Source of the DNA: a bacterium
GTDB taxonomy: Bacteria; Acidobacteriota; Polarisedimenticolia; Polarisedimenticolales; Polarisedimenticolaceae
DNA: 64,000 nucleotides
Reading direction: 5' to 3'
Assembly (NCBI GenBank): GCA_024226515.1
Contig: JAAELQ010000008.1
Span: 97,246 to 161,245 of the forward strand
Numbering within the stretch: the stretch's first letter is position 1; the number at the start of each line of letters is the position of its first letter. The notes below the pieces were generated by a model. The model was not told the DNA's origin. It searched no databases and saw only the letters and a list, made by a program, of their open reading frames with translations. The position numbers and the translations under genes are program-made. Positions 46,418 through 56,107 of this stretch are shown here, in pieces.

Positions 46418-47406
46418 TGTTCGCCGAAGCGTTGATCTCGATCGTATCTCGGCTGGCGCCGTTGGGCGCGGGTGGCGGAGGGTTCTGGCTGCCCGCTCAG
46501 GCGTCGGAACTGGCCAAGGAAGTCGACTCCGACTGGGCGCTCGTGTACTGGCTCTCGGCGTTCTTCTTCGCGCTGATCACTTTCCTGCTGGTGTTCTTCT
46601 CGCTGCGCTACCGCAGTCGGCCGGGACACAAGGAGGAGCAGACCGCCAGCCACAACACGCCGCTCGAGGTCGTGTGGAGCGTGATCCCGACGTTTCTCGT
46701 GGTGATCCTGTTCTGGAACAGCTACACCACGTTCCTCCAGATGGTCACGCCCCCGGCCGGCGCCTACGAGGTGCTGGTCACGGGTCAGAAGTGGAACTGG
46801 CTGTTCACCTACCCCAACGGCTACATCGACGCCGACCTGCACGTGCCGGCGGAGACGCCGGTGACGCTGGTCATGACCTCCGAGGACGTGATCCACGCGT
46901 TCTACGTCCCCGAGTTGCGCGTCAAGCGCGACGTGATGCCGGGCCGTTACTCGAAGGTCTGGTTCAGCGCGACGCAGCTCGGCGAGTACGACATCTTCTG
47001 CGCCGAGTACTGCGGAACGAGCCACTCGGAGATGCTGTCCAAGCTGGTGGTGCACGAGCCCGCCGACTACGAGGCCTGGCTGGAGGAGGCGTCCGACTTC
47101 CTCAGCCGGATGCCGCCGGCCGAGGCCGGCGAGATGCTGTACGAGCAGCGCGGTTGCAAGCAGTGCCACTCCGTCGACGGCAGCGCGGGGATCGCGCCGA
47201 CGTTCCTCGGTCTGTTCGGCACGGAGGAGCAGCTGGCGGACGGCAGCAGGATCCTCGTCGACGAGAACTACGTGCGCGAGTCGATCTACGATCCGATGAG
47301 CCGCGTCACCGCCGGGTACGACCCCGTGATGCCGACCTACCGCGGACGGCTCAAGGACGAGGAAGCCACGGCGATCATCGAATACATCAAGACGCTGCGT
47401 CAGTAG
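46414..47406 (+). CDS. ctaC: caa3-type cytochrome c oxidase subunit II with fused cytochrome c
   Basis: 330 residues. Two N-terminal helices (WALVYWLSAFFFALITFLLVFF and VVWSVIPTFLVVILFW), then the cupredoxin with CuA ligands in EDVIHAFYVPELR and CAEYCGTSHSEM. A C-terminal cytochrome c domain carries GCKQCHSVDG and the axial Met in DPVMPTYRGRL, so cytochrome c is covalently part of the oxidase (caa3). This allows direct electron transfer from ActE. It overlaps the SCO gene by four bases. Confidence 0.95.
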   Translation: MMFAEALISIVSRLAPLGAGGGGFWLPAQASELAKEVDSDWALVYWLSAFFFALITFLLVFFSLRYRSRPGHKEEQTASHNTPLEVVWSVIPTFLVVILFWNSYTTFLQMVTPPAGAYEVLVTGQKWNWLFTYPNGYIDADLHVPAETPVTLVMTSEDVIHAFYVPELRVKRDVMPGRYSKVWFSATQLGEYDIFCAEYCGTSHSEMLSKLVVHEPADYEAWLEEASDFLSRMPPAEAGEMLYEQRGCKQCHSVDGSAGIAPTFLGLFGTEEQLADGSRILVDENYVRESIYDPMSRVTAGYDPVMPTYRGRLKDEEATAIIEYIKTLRQ

Positions 47407-47430
47407 GGACGAGAGTTACGGAGTCCGCGT

Positions 47431-49092
<1,662 letters not shown>

Positions 49093-49099
49093 CCAGGCC

Positions 49100-49990
49100 A
49101 TGAGTCACGACCAGGGCCATCCGGACTTCCTGCAGCACCACTTCGACTCGCCCCAGCAGCAGTTCGACTCGGGCAAGCTCGGCATGTGGCTGTTCCTGGC
49201 CACGGAGATCCTGCTGTTCGGCGGCCTGTTCGTGGCCTACGCGATCTACCGCGCCAACCACCCGGAGATCTTCGACTACGCCCACACGTTCCTCGACACG
49301 AAGCTCGGCGCGATCAACACCGTGATCCTGCTGTGCAGCAGCCTGACGATGGCCTGGGGCGTCCGCGCGGCGCAGCTCGGCCAGCGCAAGCTGCTGATCG
49401 TCCTGCTGTGCTGCACGATCGCCGGCGGCTTCGGCTTCATGGGGATCAAGTTCGTCGAGTACCAGGCGAAGTTCGAGCACGGCACACTGTGGGCCAAGCG
49501 CTACGTCTCGCAGGAGCACCACGGCGAGGACCACGGCGGCGCCCTGACGCCGGGCGGCGAGGCCGGACACGCCGAGGAGGGGCACGCGGACGACGCGGCG
49601 CCCGAGGCGGATCACGCCGCGCCGGCGACGGATCACCAAGCCGAGGCGGAGCAGGCAGACGCGTTCGAGGTCGAGCACACGATGCTGGCGGCGCCGGCGC
49701 CGGAGCCGTCCGGACTGGCGCGCGCCGAGACGCACGACGACGGGGCGCACACGCGCGGTCCCGAACCCGAGAACGTCCAGGTCTTCTTCAGCATCTACTT
49801 CCTGATGACCGGCCTGCACGGGGCGCACGTCCTGATCGGCATGCTGGCCATCGCCTGGGTTCTGGTCAAGGCGGTCAAGGGACAGTTCAGCAGCGCCTAC
49901 TTCACCCCGGTCGACCTGGTCGGCCTGTACTGGCACCTCGTGGACCTGATCTGGATCTTCCTTTTCCCATTGCTGTACCTGATTCGCTGA
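49100..49990 (+). CDS. ctaE: Cytochrome c oxidase subunit III with acidic/His-rich loop
   Basis: 296 residues, start at 49100 (a frame from 49070 would overlap ctaD and add ten hydrophilic residues). The COX3 fold is clear: MWLFLATEILLFGGLFVAYAIYR, LGAINTVILLCSSLTMAWG, FFSIYFLMTGLHGAHVLIGM and YWHLVDLIWIFLFPLLYL. Between helices lies an ~85-residue insertion at about 130-225 rich in His, Ala, Asp and Glu (EEGHADDAAPEADHA), absent from typical subunit III. It is probably a soluble loop, perhaps a copper or zinc reservoir, but this is inferred only from composition. Confidence 0.93.
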   Translation: MSHDQGHPDFLQHHFDSPQQQFDSGKLGMWLFLATEILLFGGLFVAYAIYRANHPEIFDYAHTFLDTKLGAINTVILLCSSLTMAWGVRAAQLGQRKLLIVLLCCTIAGGFGFMGIKFVEYQAKFEHGTLWAKRYVSQEHHGEDHGGALTPGGEAGHAEEGHADDAAPEADHAAPATDHQAEAEQADAFEVEHTMLAAPAPEPSGLARAETHDDGAHTRGPEPENVQVFFSIYFLMTGLHGAHVLIGMLAIAWVLVKAVKGQFSSAYFTPVDLVGLYWHLVDLIWIFLFPLLYLIR

Positions 49991-50009
49991 GTCAAAGACG
50001 GAGAACGAA

Positions 50010-50351
50010 ATGGCGCACGATGCACACCACGAAGGAGTCGGACACGTCGTCCCGCTGACGACCCTGTTCGGCGTGCTCGGGACGTTGCTCGTGCTGACGT
50101 TCGTCACCGTCGCGGTCACCTGGCTCGACCTGGGGCCGTTCAGCCTGATCGCCGCGCTGGCCATCGCCGTCGTCAAGGGTTCGCTGGTGCTGCTGTACTT
50201 CATGCACCTGCGCTGGGATCGGCCGTTCCACGCGGTGATCATCATCTGCTCACTGGTGTTCGTGGCGTTGTTCATCGCGCTGACGCTGCTCGATAGTTAC
50301 GCCTACCAGCCCGACGTGATCCCCGGCTACTCGCCCAGCTTGCAAAAGTGA
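50010..50351 (+). CDS. ctaF: caa3 oxidase subunit IV
   Basis: 113 residues with three membrane helices: LFGVLGTLLVLTFVTVAVTW, FSLIAALAIAVVKGSLVLLYFMHLRW and VIIICSLVFVALFIALTLLD. VKxSLVLLYFMHLRWD is the signature of the prokaryotic subunit IV family. It stabilises the oxidase core. The stop overlaps the GTG start of the next gene (GTGA). Confidence 0.92.
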   Translation: MAHDAHHEGVGHVVPLTTLFGVLGTLLVLTFVTVAVTWLDLGPFSLIAALAIAVVKGSLVLLYFMHLRWDRPFHAVIIICSLVFVALFIALTLLDSYAYQPDVIPGYSPSLQK

Positions 50352-50923
50352 GCCCCGGGCGTCGGCACGCGGAGGCCATCCCCGGCGCCCACACGATGGG
50401 AATGGCGATCTTCCTCGTCTCGATCTCTATGCTGTTTCTCGGTGCGCTGGTGGGCTACGTCGTGATCCGCTCGCGCTCCGGAGTCTGGCCGCCGGTCGGG
50501 GCGCCGGCGCTGCCGCGCGGGTTGATCGTCAGCACGCTGCTGCTGTTCGGTTGCAGTGTGTCGATCCAGCGCGCGCTGTCCCGCATCCGCGCCGGCGACG
50601 AGGCCGGCCTGCTGCGCGCGCTGCAGCTCACCGTCGGCATCGCCGTGCTGTTCCTCGTCGCGCAGGGCTGGAGCTGGTGGGTCTTCTTCCACTCGGCGAC
50701 GTTCGCCTCGCACCTCTACGGCTTCACGTTCTACATGCTGACCGGCCTGCACGCGCTGCACATCCTGGGCGGGCTGGTCTCGCTGGGCGTGGTGATGTAC
50801 TTCGCGGTGCGCTCGGCCTACTCGTGGGCCCACTACCCCGGCGTCCGGATGTGCGCGATCTACTGGCACTATCTCGCGGTCGTGTGGGTGGTGCTGTACG
50901 TCGTGCTGCTCGTCGAATCGTAG
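50348..50923 (+). CDS. Second subunit-III-like membrane protein of the oxidase operon
   Basis: 191 residues from a GTG that overlaps ctaF. Five helices match the COX3 family: GMAIFLVSISMLFLGALVGYVVIR, then LQLTVGIAVLFLVAQGWSWWVF, TFYMLTGLHALHILGGLVSLGVVMYF and YWHYLAVVWVVLYVVLLVE. The TGLHALHILGG stretch and the terminal YWHYLxxVW are shared with ctaE, but the first two helices differ. A second COX3 homologue in caa3/ACIII operons is seen in other lineages; it may replace part of the usual seven-helix subunit. It is the last gene of the cluster. Confidence 0.85.
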   Translation: MSPGRRHAEAIPGAHTMGMAIFLVSISMLFLGALVGYVVIRSRSGVWPPVGAPALPRGLIVSTLLLFGCSVSIQRALSRIRAGDEAGLLRALQLTVGIAVLFLVAQGWSWWVFFHSATFASHLYGFTFYMLTGLHALHILGGLVSLGVVMYFAVRSAYSWAHYPGVRMCAIYWHYLAVVWVVLYVVLLVES

Positions 50924-50951
50924 AGCGGCGCCGTGCACCTCGGCACAGCCC

Positions 50952-50980
50952 TTCGCTCCAACGCACGAACGGTCTACAAT
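50952..50980 (+). promoter_or_regulatory. Weak promoter before the zinc-ribbon/M50/porin operon
   Basis: TACAAT (50975-50980) lies 31 bp upstream of the ATG at 51011. A weak -35 (TTCGCT, 50952-50957) is 17 bp from it. The -10 has one mismatch to consensus. Confidence 0.4.
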
Positions 50981-51010
50981 CACGCCTCGTTCCGCTCACG
51001 AGGAGGAATC

Positions 51011-51613
51011 ATGGAGCCAGGCGCCGATTCACCTGTAGCCACGGAAGAGCCGATTCGTTGCGCCGAATGCGAGACGACGCTCTCGGAGGGCCAGCCACGG
51101 CAGGAGACCGACGGGGGGACCTTCTGTCAACCGTGCTTTGACCGATTGACCGGGGAGGTGCAGCAGGCGATCGCCGCCCAGGGAGAGGGGATCAATTACC
51201 CCATGGCCCTGGTCGGTGGATTGGCCGGCGCCGCGCTCGGCGTCGCCGTCTGGTGGGGCTTCACGGTGCTGACCAACATCGCGTTCGGGCTGGTCGCGAT
51301 CGTGATCGGCTTCGCGACCGGCAAGGGGGTGATGATCCTGTCCGGCCACAAACGGCACGTGAATCTGCAGGTGCTCGCGATCGCGATCTCGATCGCGGGG
51401 TTTGCCTACGCCAGCTATCTGGTCAACCGCAGCTTCATTCTCGAGGCCCTTGCCGCCGACGGGCAGGCGGTCGCGTTGCCGCTGATTCCGCCGCCGGACC
51501 TGTTCTACAACGTGATCTCCGCGGGGTTCCGCGCGATGGACCTCGTGTTCCTGGCCATCGTGATCTACGAGGCCTGGAAGATCCCGGCGCCGATCAGAGT
51601 GCCCACCCAGTAG
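51011..51613 (+). CDS. Zinc-ribbon membrane protein, unknown function
   Basis: 200 residues; start fixed by AGGAGG eight bases before the ATG. The N-terminus has CAEC and CQPC separated by ~24 residues, a treble-clef or LIM-like zinc site. Three or four membrane helices follow (YPMALVGGLAGAALGVAVWWGF, AFGLVAIVIGFATGKGVMIL, VLAIAISIAGFAYASYLV, AMDLVFLAIVIYEAWKI). Similar C4-plus-TM proteins occur without a known role. Seven bases separate it from the M50 protease gene, so the two likely work together. Confidence 0.75.
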   Translation: MEPGADSPVATEEPIRCAECETTLSEGQPRQETDGGTFCQPCFDRLTGEVQQAIAAQGEGINYPMALVGGLAGAALGVAVWWGFTVLTNIAFGLVAIVIGFATGKGVMILSGHKRHVNLQVLAIAISIAGFAYASYLVNRSFILEALAADGQAVALPLIPPPDLFYNVISAGFRAMDLVFLAIVIYEAWKIPAPIRVPTQ

Positions 51614-51620
51614 CCCTGAG

Positions 51621-52547
51621 ATGAGTGACGACATCCGGCCGGGCGACGACGATCGTCGCCTGCGAAACCTGCAGGCGGTCCTGCGGCACCACGCGCAGAG
51701 CGCGGACGAGCAAACGCCCGGCGACGCGGCGCGCCCACCCGTTGAGCCCGGTGTCTGGCGCAAGCGTCTGCGGGCGCTCGGGCCGATCGGGGTGGTGCTG
51801 CTGTTCGTGATCGGAAAGTTCAAGTTCCTGCTGCCGATCGTGAAGTTCACCAAGCTCGGCACCTTGTTCACGATGCTGCTGTCGGTCTGGGCCTACGGAC
51901 TGTTCTTCGGCCTGCCGTTCGCCCTCGGCTTTGTGTTGTTGATCTTCGTTCATGAGCTGGGGCACGGGCTGGTCATGCAGCAGCAGGGGATTCGCGCCGG
52001 CGCCCCGGTGTTCATCCCGTTCGTCGGCGCCGTCATTGCGATGAAGAGCCTGCCGCGCGACGCCTACGTCGAGGCGTTGGTCGGGATCGGCGGACCGATC
52101 CTGGGCAGCGTCGGCGCATTCGTCTGTCTGGTCGTCGGCTGGGTGACCGGCGGACAGATCTGGTATGCGCTGGCCTACACCGGGTTCATGATCAACATGT
52201 TCAACCTGATCCCGATCAGTCCGCTCGACGGTGGGCGAATCGTGGGCGTGATCAGTCGTTGGCTGTGGTTCGTGGGCTACGCGGTCGGCATTGCCGTGTT
52301 CCTGAAGACGTATTCGCCGATCCTGTTTCTGATTCTGTTGCTCGGGCTGTTCAGCCTGGGCAGCACGCTACGCGGCCCGCACCAGCGCTATTTTGAAGTC
52401 GAACCGCAGAAGCGTCTGGCCATCGGTGTCGCCTATTTCGGCCTGCTGGCGTTGCTGGCGCTGGGGATGTGGGTCGCGGATGCTCCTCTGGAGTCGATTC
52501 GAACGGGCGCCGAGCAACAAGCCGCAGAGGTAGAGGAGTTCCCATGA
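51621..52547 (+). CDS. M50 / site-2-protease-like membrane metallopeptidase
   Basis: 308 residues. Catalytic motifs are present: HELGH in FVHELGHGLVMQQQ (zinc ligands plus Glu) and the third ligand in LIPISPLDGGRI (LDGGR). They sit in membrane helices, with four or five helices in total. The N-terminal ~50 residues are soluble and basic. Such proteases cut transmembrane helices of anti-sigma factors or other membrane proteins; the substrate is unknown. Its TGA overlaps the ATG of the porin, so porin translation is coupled to it. Confidence 0.9.
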   Translation: MSDDIRPGDDDRRLRNLQAVLRHHAQSADEQTPGDAARPPVEPGVWRKRLRALGPIGVVLLFVIGKFKFLLPIVKFTKLGTLFTMLLSVWAYGLFFGLPFALGFVLLIFVHELGHGLVMQQQGIRAGAPVFIPFVGAVIAMKSLPRDAYVEALVGIGGPILGSVGAFVCLVVGWVTGGQIWYALAYTGFMINMFNLIPISPLDGGRIVGVISRWLWFVGYAVGIAVFLKTYSPILFLILLLGLFSLGSTLRGPHQRYFEVEPQKRLAIGVAYFGLLALLALGMWVADAPLESIRTGAEQQAAEVEEFP

Positions 52548-53719
52548 AACGTTGTGGCGCGGGCGTCATTTTTGCGGCGCTGCTTCTCATCGTCGGCGCG
52601 GTCTCGGCCGCATCGGACGACAAGCCGATCCGCGTAAAGTACGACGACGGGCTCGAGATCGAGACCGCCGAAGGCAACTACCGTTTCCACATCGAATGGC
52701 GCGCGCAGCTGCGCTTCGAGAACCTCGACGCCGGCGGGTTCCCCGACGAGCCGGCGAGCGACAACGACGAGTTCTCGATCAACCGTCTGCGGTTCAAGAT
52801 GGGCGGTCACGCCTACCGGCCCTGGCTGCGCTACTACACCGAGTACGACCTCGAGGGCGGGCGGCTGCTCGACCTACGCTTCGAGGTGGCGCGCAGCGAG
52901 AAGGCGATCTTCCGCGTGGGCCAGTTCAAGGTGTTGTACAACCGCGAGCGCATCGACTCGTCGGGCAAGCAGCAGTTCGCCGAGCGCTCGATCGTCACCC
53001 GCACGTTCACGGTCGACCGACAACAGGGTTTGACGCTGCGCGGCCGGCTGTTCGAGGGCAGCCACGCCGACTCGAGCTACGCGGTGGGGGTGTTCAGCGG
53101 GACCGGCCGCTCGGAGGACGGCGACGGCGACGGCCGGCCGATGTACGTGGCGCGCTGGCAGTGGAACTTCCTCGGGCGTGACGTGCGTTTTACCGCGTCC
53201 GACATCGATCGCACCGACAAGCTCGCCGCCGCCCTCGCGGTGGGGGCGGTCTCCAACCGCAGCCGCTACACGCGTTTCTCGTCGAGCGGTGGGGGGCAGT
53301 TGGACGGTTTCGCCGACGGCGAGGAGGGCCAGTACGAGATCGAGCAGTCGATGGTGGAGTTCGCCCTGCGCTCGCGGGGGCTCTACGTCGAGGGCGAATG
53401 GCACCGGAAGGAGATCGACGACCGCGTCGCCGACGCGACGACCGACCTCGACGGGTACTACGTCCAGGTCGGCTACTTCTTCCACGAGCTGTTCGAGGCG
53501 TTTCCCGACCCGCTGGAGCTGGCGGGACGCTACGCCCGCGTGCGCCGCGAGGGCGACCCGCTGCGCTCCGGCGAGGAGACCACGTTGGTGGCCAACTGGT
53601 TCTTCAGCGGCCACCGCAACAAGCTGACGGCCGACATATCGCGGCTGGAGAATCTCACCGACGGGCCCGAGGAGCAATCCGAGACGCGGCTGCGCCTACA
53701 GTGGGACGTCTCGTTCTGA
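52544..53719 (+). CDS. Outer-membrane porin, phosphate-selective porin O/P family
   Basis: 391 residues from the ATG of an ATGA overlap with the M50 gene. A signal peptide (GVIFAALLLIVGAVSAA) precedes the barrel: FHIEWRAQLRFENLD, INRLRFKMGGHAYRPWLRYYTEYD, FRVGQFKVLYNRERI, and a C-terminus ending in SF, the aromatic end typical of outer-membrane barrels. It resembles the porin at 623-1789 but is clearly divergent. The 3' end runs 24 bp into the convergent desaturase gene. Confidence 0.85.
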   Translation: MKRCGAGVIFAALLLIVGAVSAASDDKPIRVKYDDGLEIETAEGNYRFHIEWRAQLRFENLDAGGFPDEPASDNDEFSINRLRFKMGGHAYRPWLRYYTEYDLEGGRLLDLRFEVARSEKAIFRVGQFKVLYNRERIDSSGKQQFAERSIVTRTFTVDRQQGLTLRGRLFEGSHADSSYAVGVFSGTGRSEDGDGDGRPMYVARWQWNFLGRDVRFTASDIDRTDKLAAALAVGAVSNRSRYTRFSSSGGGQLDGFADGEEGQYEIEQSMVEFALRSRGLYVEGEWHRKEIDDRVADATTDLDGYYVQVGYFFHELFEAFPDPLELAGRYARVRREGDPLRSGEETTLVANWFFSGHRNKLTADISRLENLTDGPEEQSETRLRLQWDVSF

Positions 53720-54697
53720 CAAGTGCTCTTGGCCGTCGGCGAGGTCCCAGTTGGTGTGCGGGGCGCGGTTGCGCACGAACCAGCCCCAGAGGATCTGGGT
53801 GTACGAGCGGCTGCGCATCTCGTTCTGGGCGAAGAAGGGCTGCAGCTTCCGGTTGAGCCGCCTGAGGTTGTAGAACGGCACGCGCTGGTAGTAGTGGTGC
53901 TCGATGTGGAAGTTCGACCACAGCATCAGGAAGTGCCACGCGGGGTTGCCGTCCACGACGGTCGACCACTTGGCGGGGTCGGTCGAGTCGACGTCGTAGT
54001 GCTGCCCCAGGCGGTTCAGTACGAACGCGACGGGGAAGCAGAAGAAGATCGGCACGACGTAGACGCGCAGCAGGACCCAGCCGCCGCCGAACGACAGGAG
54101 CGCGGCCAGAATACCCAGGTGCAGCACGACGTTGACCAGCCGCTCGAGGTTGATCGTGCGCCGCTCTTGCGCCGTGTAGCACCCGGCCTCGCGGGTGGCG
54201 GCCCGGGCGTAGATCACGAACAGCACCGGCGTGCAGTACAGCAGCTTGTACCAGCGCTTGTTGCGCTTCGGGCTCAGGTGGGCCCGCTTGGGGTCGTCGG
54301 TCTTCGAACCCAGTTCGTTGTGGTGGTCGAGGTGCCAGATGCGGAACTGGGTCGCCGAGATGGCGCTGGGGAAGGCGTAGGCCAGACCCAGGAAACGGTG
54401 CAGCCGAGGGTAGCGCCCGCGGAAGATGCACTCGTGGACCTGTTCGTGGAGCAGGATGATGAACCCGAGGATGTTGAACCCCTGCCAGACGGCCGCGGGG
54501 GCCCACAGCAGGGGCCAGCGGGCCTGCCACAGGGCCCAGCCGCAGAGGGCGACGGAGGCCACCAGGCGCACCACGACGAGGAAGTGGCGCCCCGGCCGGA
54601 CCTGGTGCAATTCGCGCAATTCCTCAGTGTCCATCACCGAACGCAGGCGCTGCTTTAGGTCCCCGATGTTGTGGTAGTAGAAGTTGCTGTTCTTCAT
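53696..54697 (-). CDS. Membrane fatty acid desaturase
   Basis: 333 residues from 54697 (MKNSNFYY); an ATG at 54721 is possible. The three His-box clusters of membrane di-iron desaturases are present: HEQVH after the first helix pair, HLDHHN in FRIWHLDHHNELG, and HIEHH in SNFHIEHHYY near the C-terminus. Four hydrophobic segments surround them. It would insert a double bond into an acyl lipid, affecting membrane fluidity; ceramide, carotenoid or acyl-CoA substrates cannot be told apart. The gene is convergent with the porin, sharing its final 24 bp, and divergent from glnII. Confidence 0.9.
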   Translation of the reverse strand: MKNSNFYYHNIGDLKQRLRSVMDTEELRELHQVRPGRHFLVVVRLVASVALCGWALWQARWPLLWAPAAVWQGFNILGFIILLHEQVHECIFRGRYPRLHRFLGLAYAFPSAISATQFRIWHLDHHNELGSKTDDPKRAHLSPKRNKRWYKLLYCTPVLFVIYARAATREAGCYTAQERRTINLERLVNVVLHLGILAALLSFGGGWVLLRVYVVPIFFCFPVAFVLNRLGQHYDVDSTDPAKWSTVVDGNPAWHFLMLWSNFHIEHHYYQRVPFYNLRRLNRKLQPFFAQNEMRSRSYTQILWGWFVRNRAPHTNWDLADGQEHLSERDVPL

Positions 54698-54878
54698 GCG
54701 GATCGGACCTCGTCCCTTCAAAGATACGCCAAGCTGGCGGGTTCCGCCGTTCCGGGGGATTCGCGGTTTGAGAGTGCGTCCAGGCCCGCTGGTACTGGGG
54801 CTGTTGTTCTACGCCGGCATGCTGCACGACGACGAACCGGAGCGTTCAAAAGCGGAGTCTCGACCGGCCGGACTCCTA

Positions 54879-54907
54879 GTGAACGAATCCGGCCGAGATG
54901 GCATAAT
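54879..54907 (+). promoter_or_regulatory. Possible promoter of the GSII gene
   Basis: CATAAT (54902-54907) lies 17 bp from GTGAAC (54879-54884). A 6-bp hairpin, GGCCAG/CTGGCC (54939-54956), and an A7 run occur in the resulting leader before the GGAG Shine-Dalgarno. The rest of this 284-bp gap between the divergent desaturase and glnII genes shows nothing else I can name. Confidence 0.35.
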
Positions 54908-54981
54908 CTTTCGTTCCTGGACGCTCGATCCGCAAACCGGCCAGAAGCTGCTGGCCACCAAAAAAACCGGAGATCACGCAC

Positions 54982-56001
54982 ATGAGCAAGAAGTGCAGGG
55001 CCGAGTACATCTGGTTGGACGGCACGGAACCGACTTCGTTGATGCGGTCGAAGACGAAGGTCGTCGACGACGGCGCCGAGCTGCCGCTCTGGGGTTTTGA
55101 CGGATCCTCGACCAATCAGGCGCCGGGCAACCAGTCCGACTGCGTCCTCAAGCCGGTCTACACCGTCGACGATCCGATCCGCGGTGACGGCGACAAGCTC
55201 GTGCTCTGCGAGGTGTTCGACACCGAGATGAAGCCGCACCCCACCAACACCCGCGCGCTGCTGCGGGACGTGGTCGATAAGTACGGACACCACGACTGCT
55301 GGTTCGGCCTGGAGCAGGAGTACACCTTCATGAAGCCGGACGGTCGGCCGCTCGGCTTCCCCGCCGGCGGCTACCCGCACCCGCAGGGCCCGTACTACTG
55401 CGGCGTCGGCGGCTCGCAGATCTACGGGCGCGACATCGTCGAGCACCACTTCGAAGCCTGCCTGGAGATCGGGTTGGGCGTGTCCGGGATCAACGCCGAG
55501 GTGATGCCGGGGCAGTGGGAGTTCCAGATCGGGCCGCTCGGGCCGCTGGAGGCCTCCGACCAGCTGACGGTGGCCCGCTGGCTGCTCTGCCGTATCGCCG
55601 AGCACTACGACTGCGATGCCACCTTCGAACCCAAGCCCGCCAAGGGCGACTGGAACGGGGCCGGCTGCCACACCAACTTCTCGACCAAGGAGATGCGCGA
55701 GAGCTGGGAGGCGATCATCGCCGCGTGCGAGGCGCTCAGCGAGAGGTCCGCCGAGCACGTCAAGTACTACGGCCACGGCATCGAGGATCGCCTCACCGGA
55801 CACCACGAGACGCAGCGCTGGGACACCTTCTCATACGGCGTGTCGGATCGCGGCGCCTCGATCCGGGTCCCCTGGCAGGTCGATCGTGACCGGAAGGGAT
55901 ACATCGAGGACCGGCGACCGAACGCGAACTGCGACCCGTACCACGTGACGCGGTTGCTCGTCGACACCGTCTGCGGGGCGTTGGAGAAGTCGAAGAGCTA
56001 G
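54982..56001 (+). CDS. glnII: Glutamine synthetase type II (eukaryote-type GSII)
   Basis: 339 residues, the size of GSII rather than the ~470 of GSI. All GSII landmarks occur: AEYIWLDGTE, PLWGFDGSSTNQAPG, CWFGLEQEYTFM, GINAEVMPGQWEFQIGP, GAGCHTNFSTKEMR and SDRGASIRVPW. It condenses glutamate and ammonia using ATP. GSII decamers are typical of eukaryotes and occur in rhizobia, streptomycetes and some other bacteria; there is no Tyr adenylylation site. Shine-Dalgarno GGAG lies eight bases before the ATG. No GlnB or other nitrogen genes are next to it. Confidence 0.96.
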   Translation: MSKKCRAEYIWLDGTEPTSLMRSKTKVVDDGAELPLWGFDGSSTNQAPGNQSDCVLKPVYTVDDPIRGDGDKLVLCEVFDTEMKPHPTNTRALLRDVVDKYGHHDCWFGLEQEYTFMKPDGRPLGFPAGGYPHPQGPYYCGVGGSQIYGRDIVEHHFEACLEIGLGVSGINAEVMPGQWEFQIGPLGPLEASDQLTVARWLLCRIAEHYDCDATFEPKPAKGDWNGAGCHTNFSTKEMRESWEAIIAACEALSERSAEHVKYYGHGIEDRLTGHHETQRWDTFSYGVSDRGASIRVPWQVDRDRKGYIEDRRPNANCDPYHVTRLLVDTVCGALEKSKS

Positions 56002-56107
56002 CGGACCGGTAGCGGCTCGATCTCGAGACCGGCACGGCCCACGCGTTCGTCGATGGGCCGCGCTGTGCCACGCTGTGTTTGTCGACGATCGGGGTCACGC
56101 GACTGCG

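Noticed and set aside
54899..54915. A possible sigma54 promoter before glnII (TGGCATAATCTTTCG)
   Set aside because: The -24 part matches but the -12 element reads TTCG instead of TTGC, so the invariant GC is missing; the sigma70-like boxes fit better, though also weakly.
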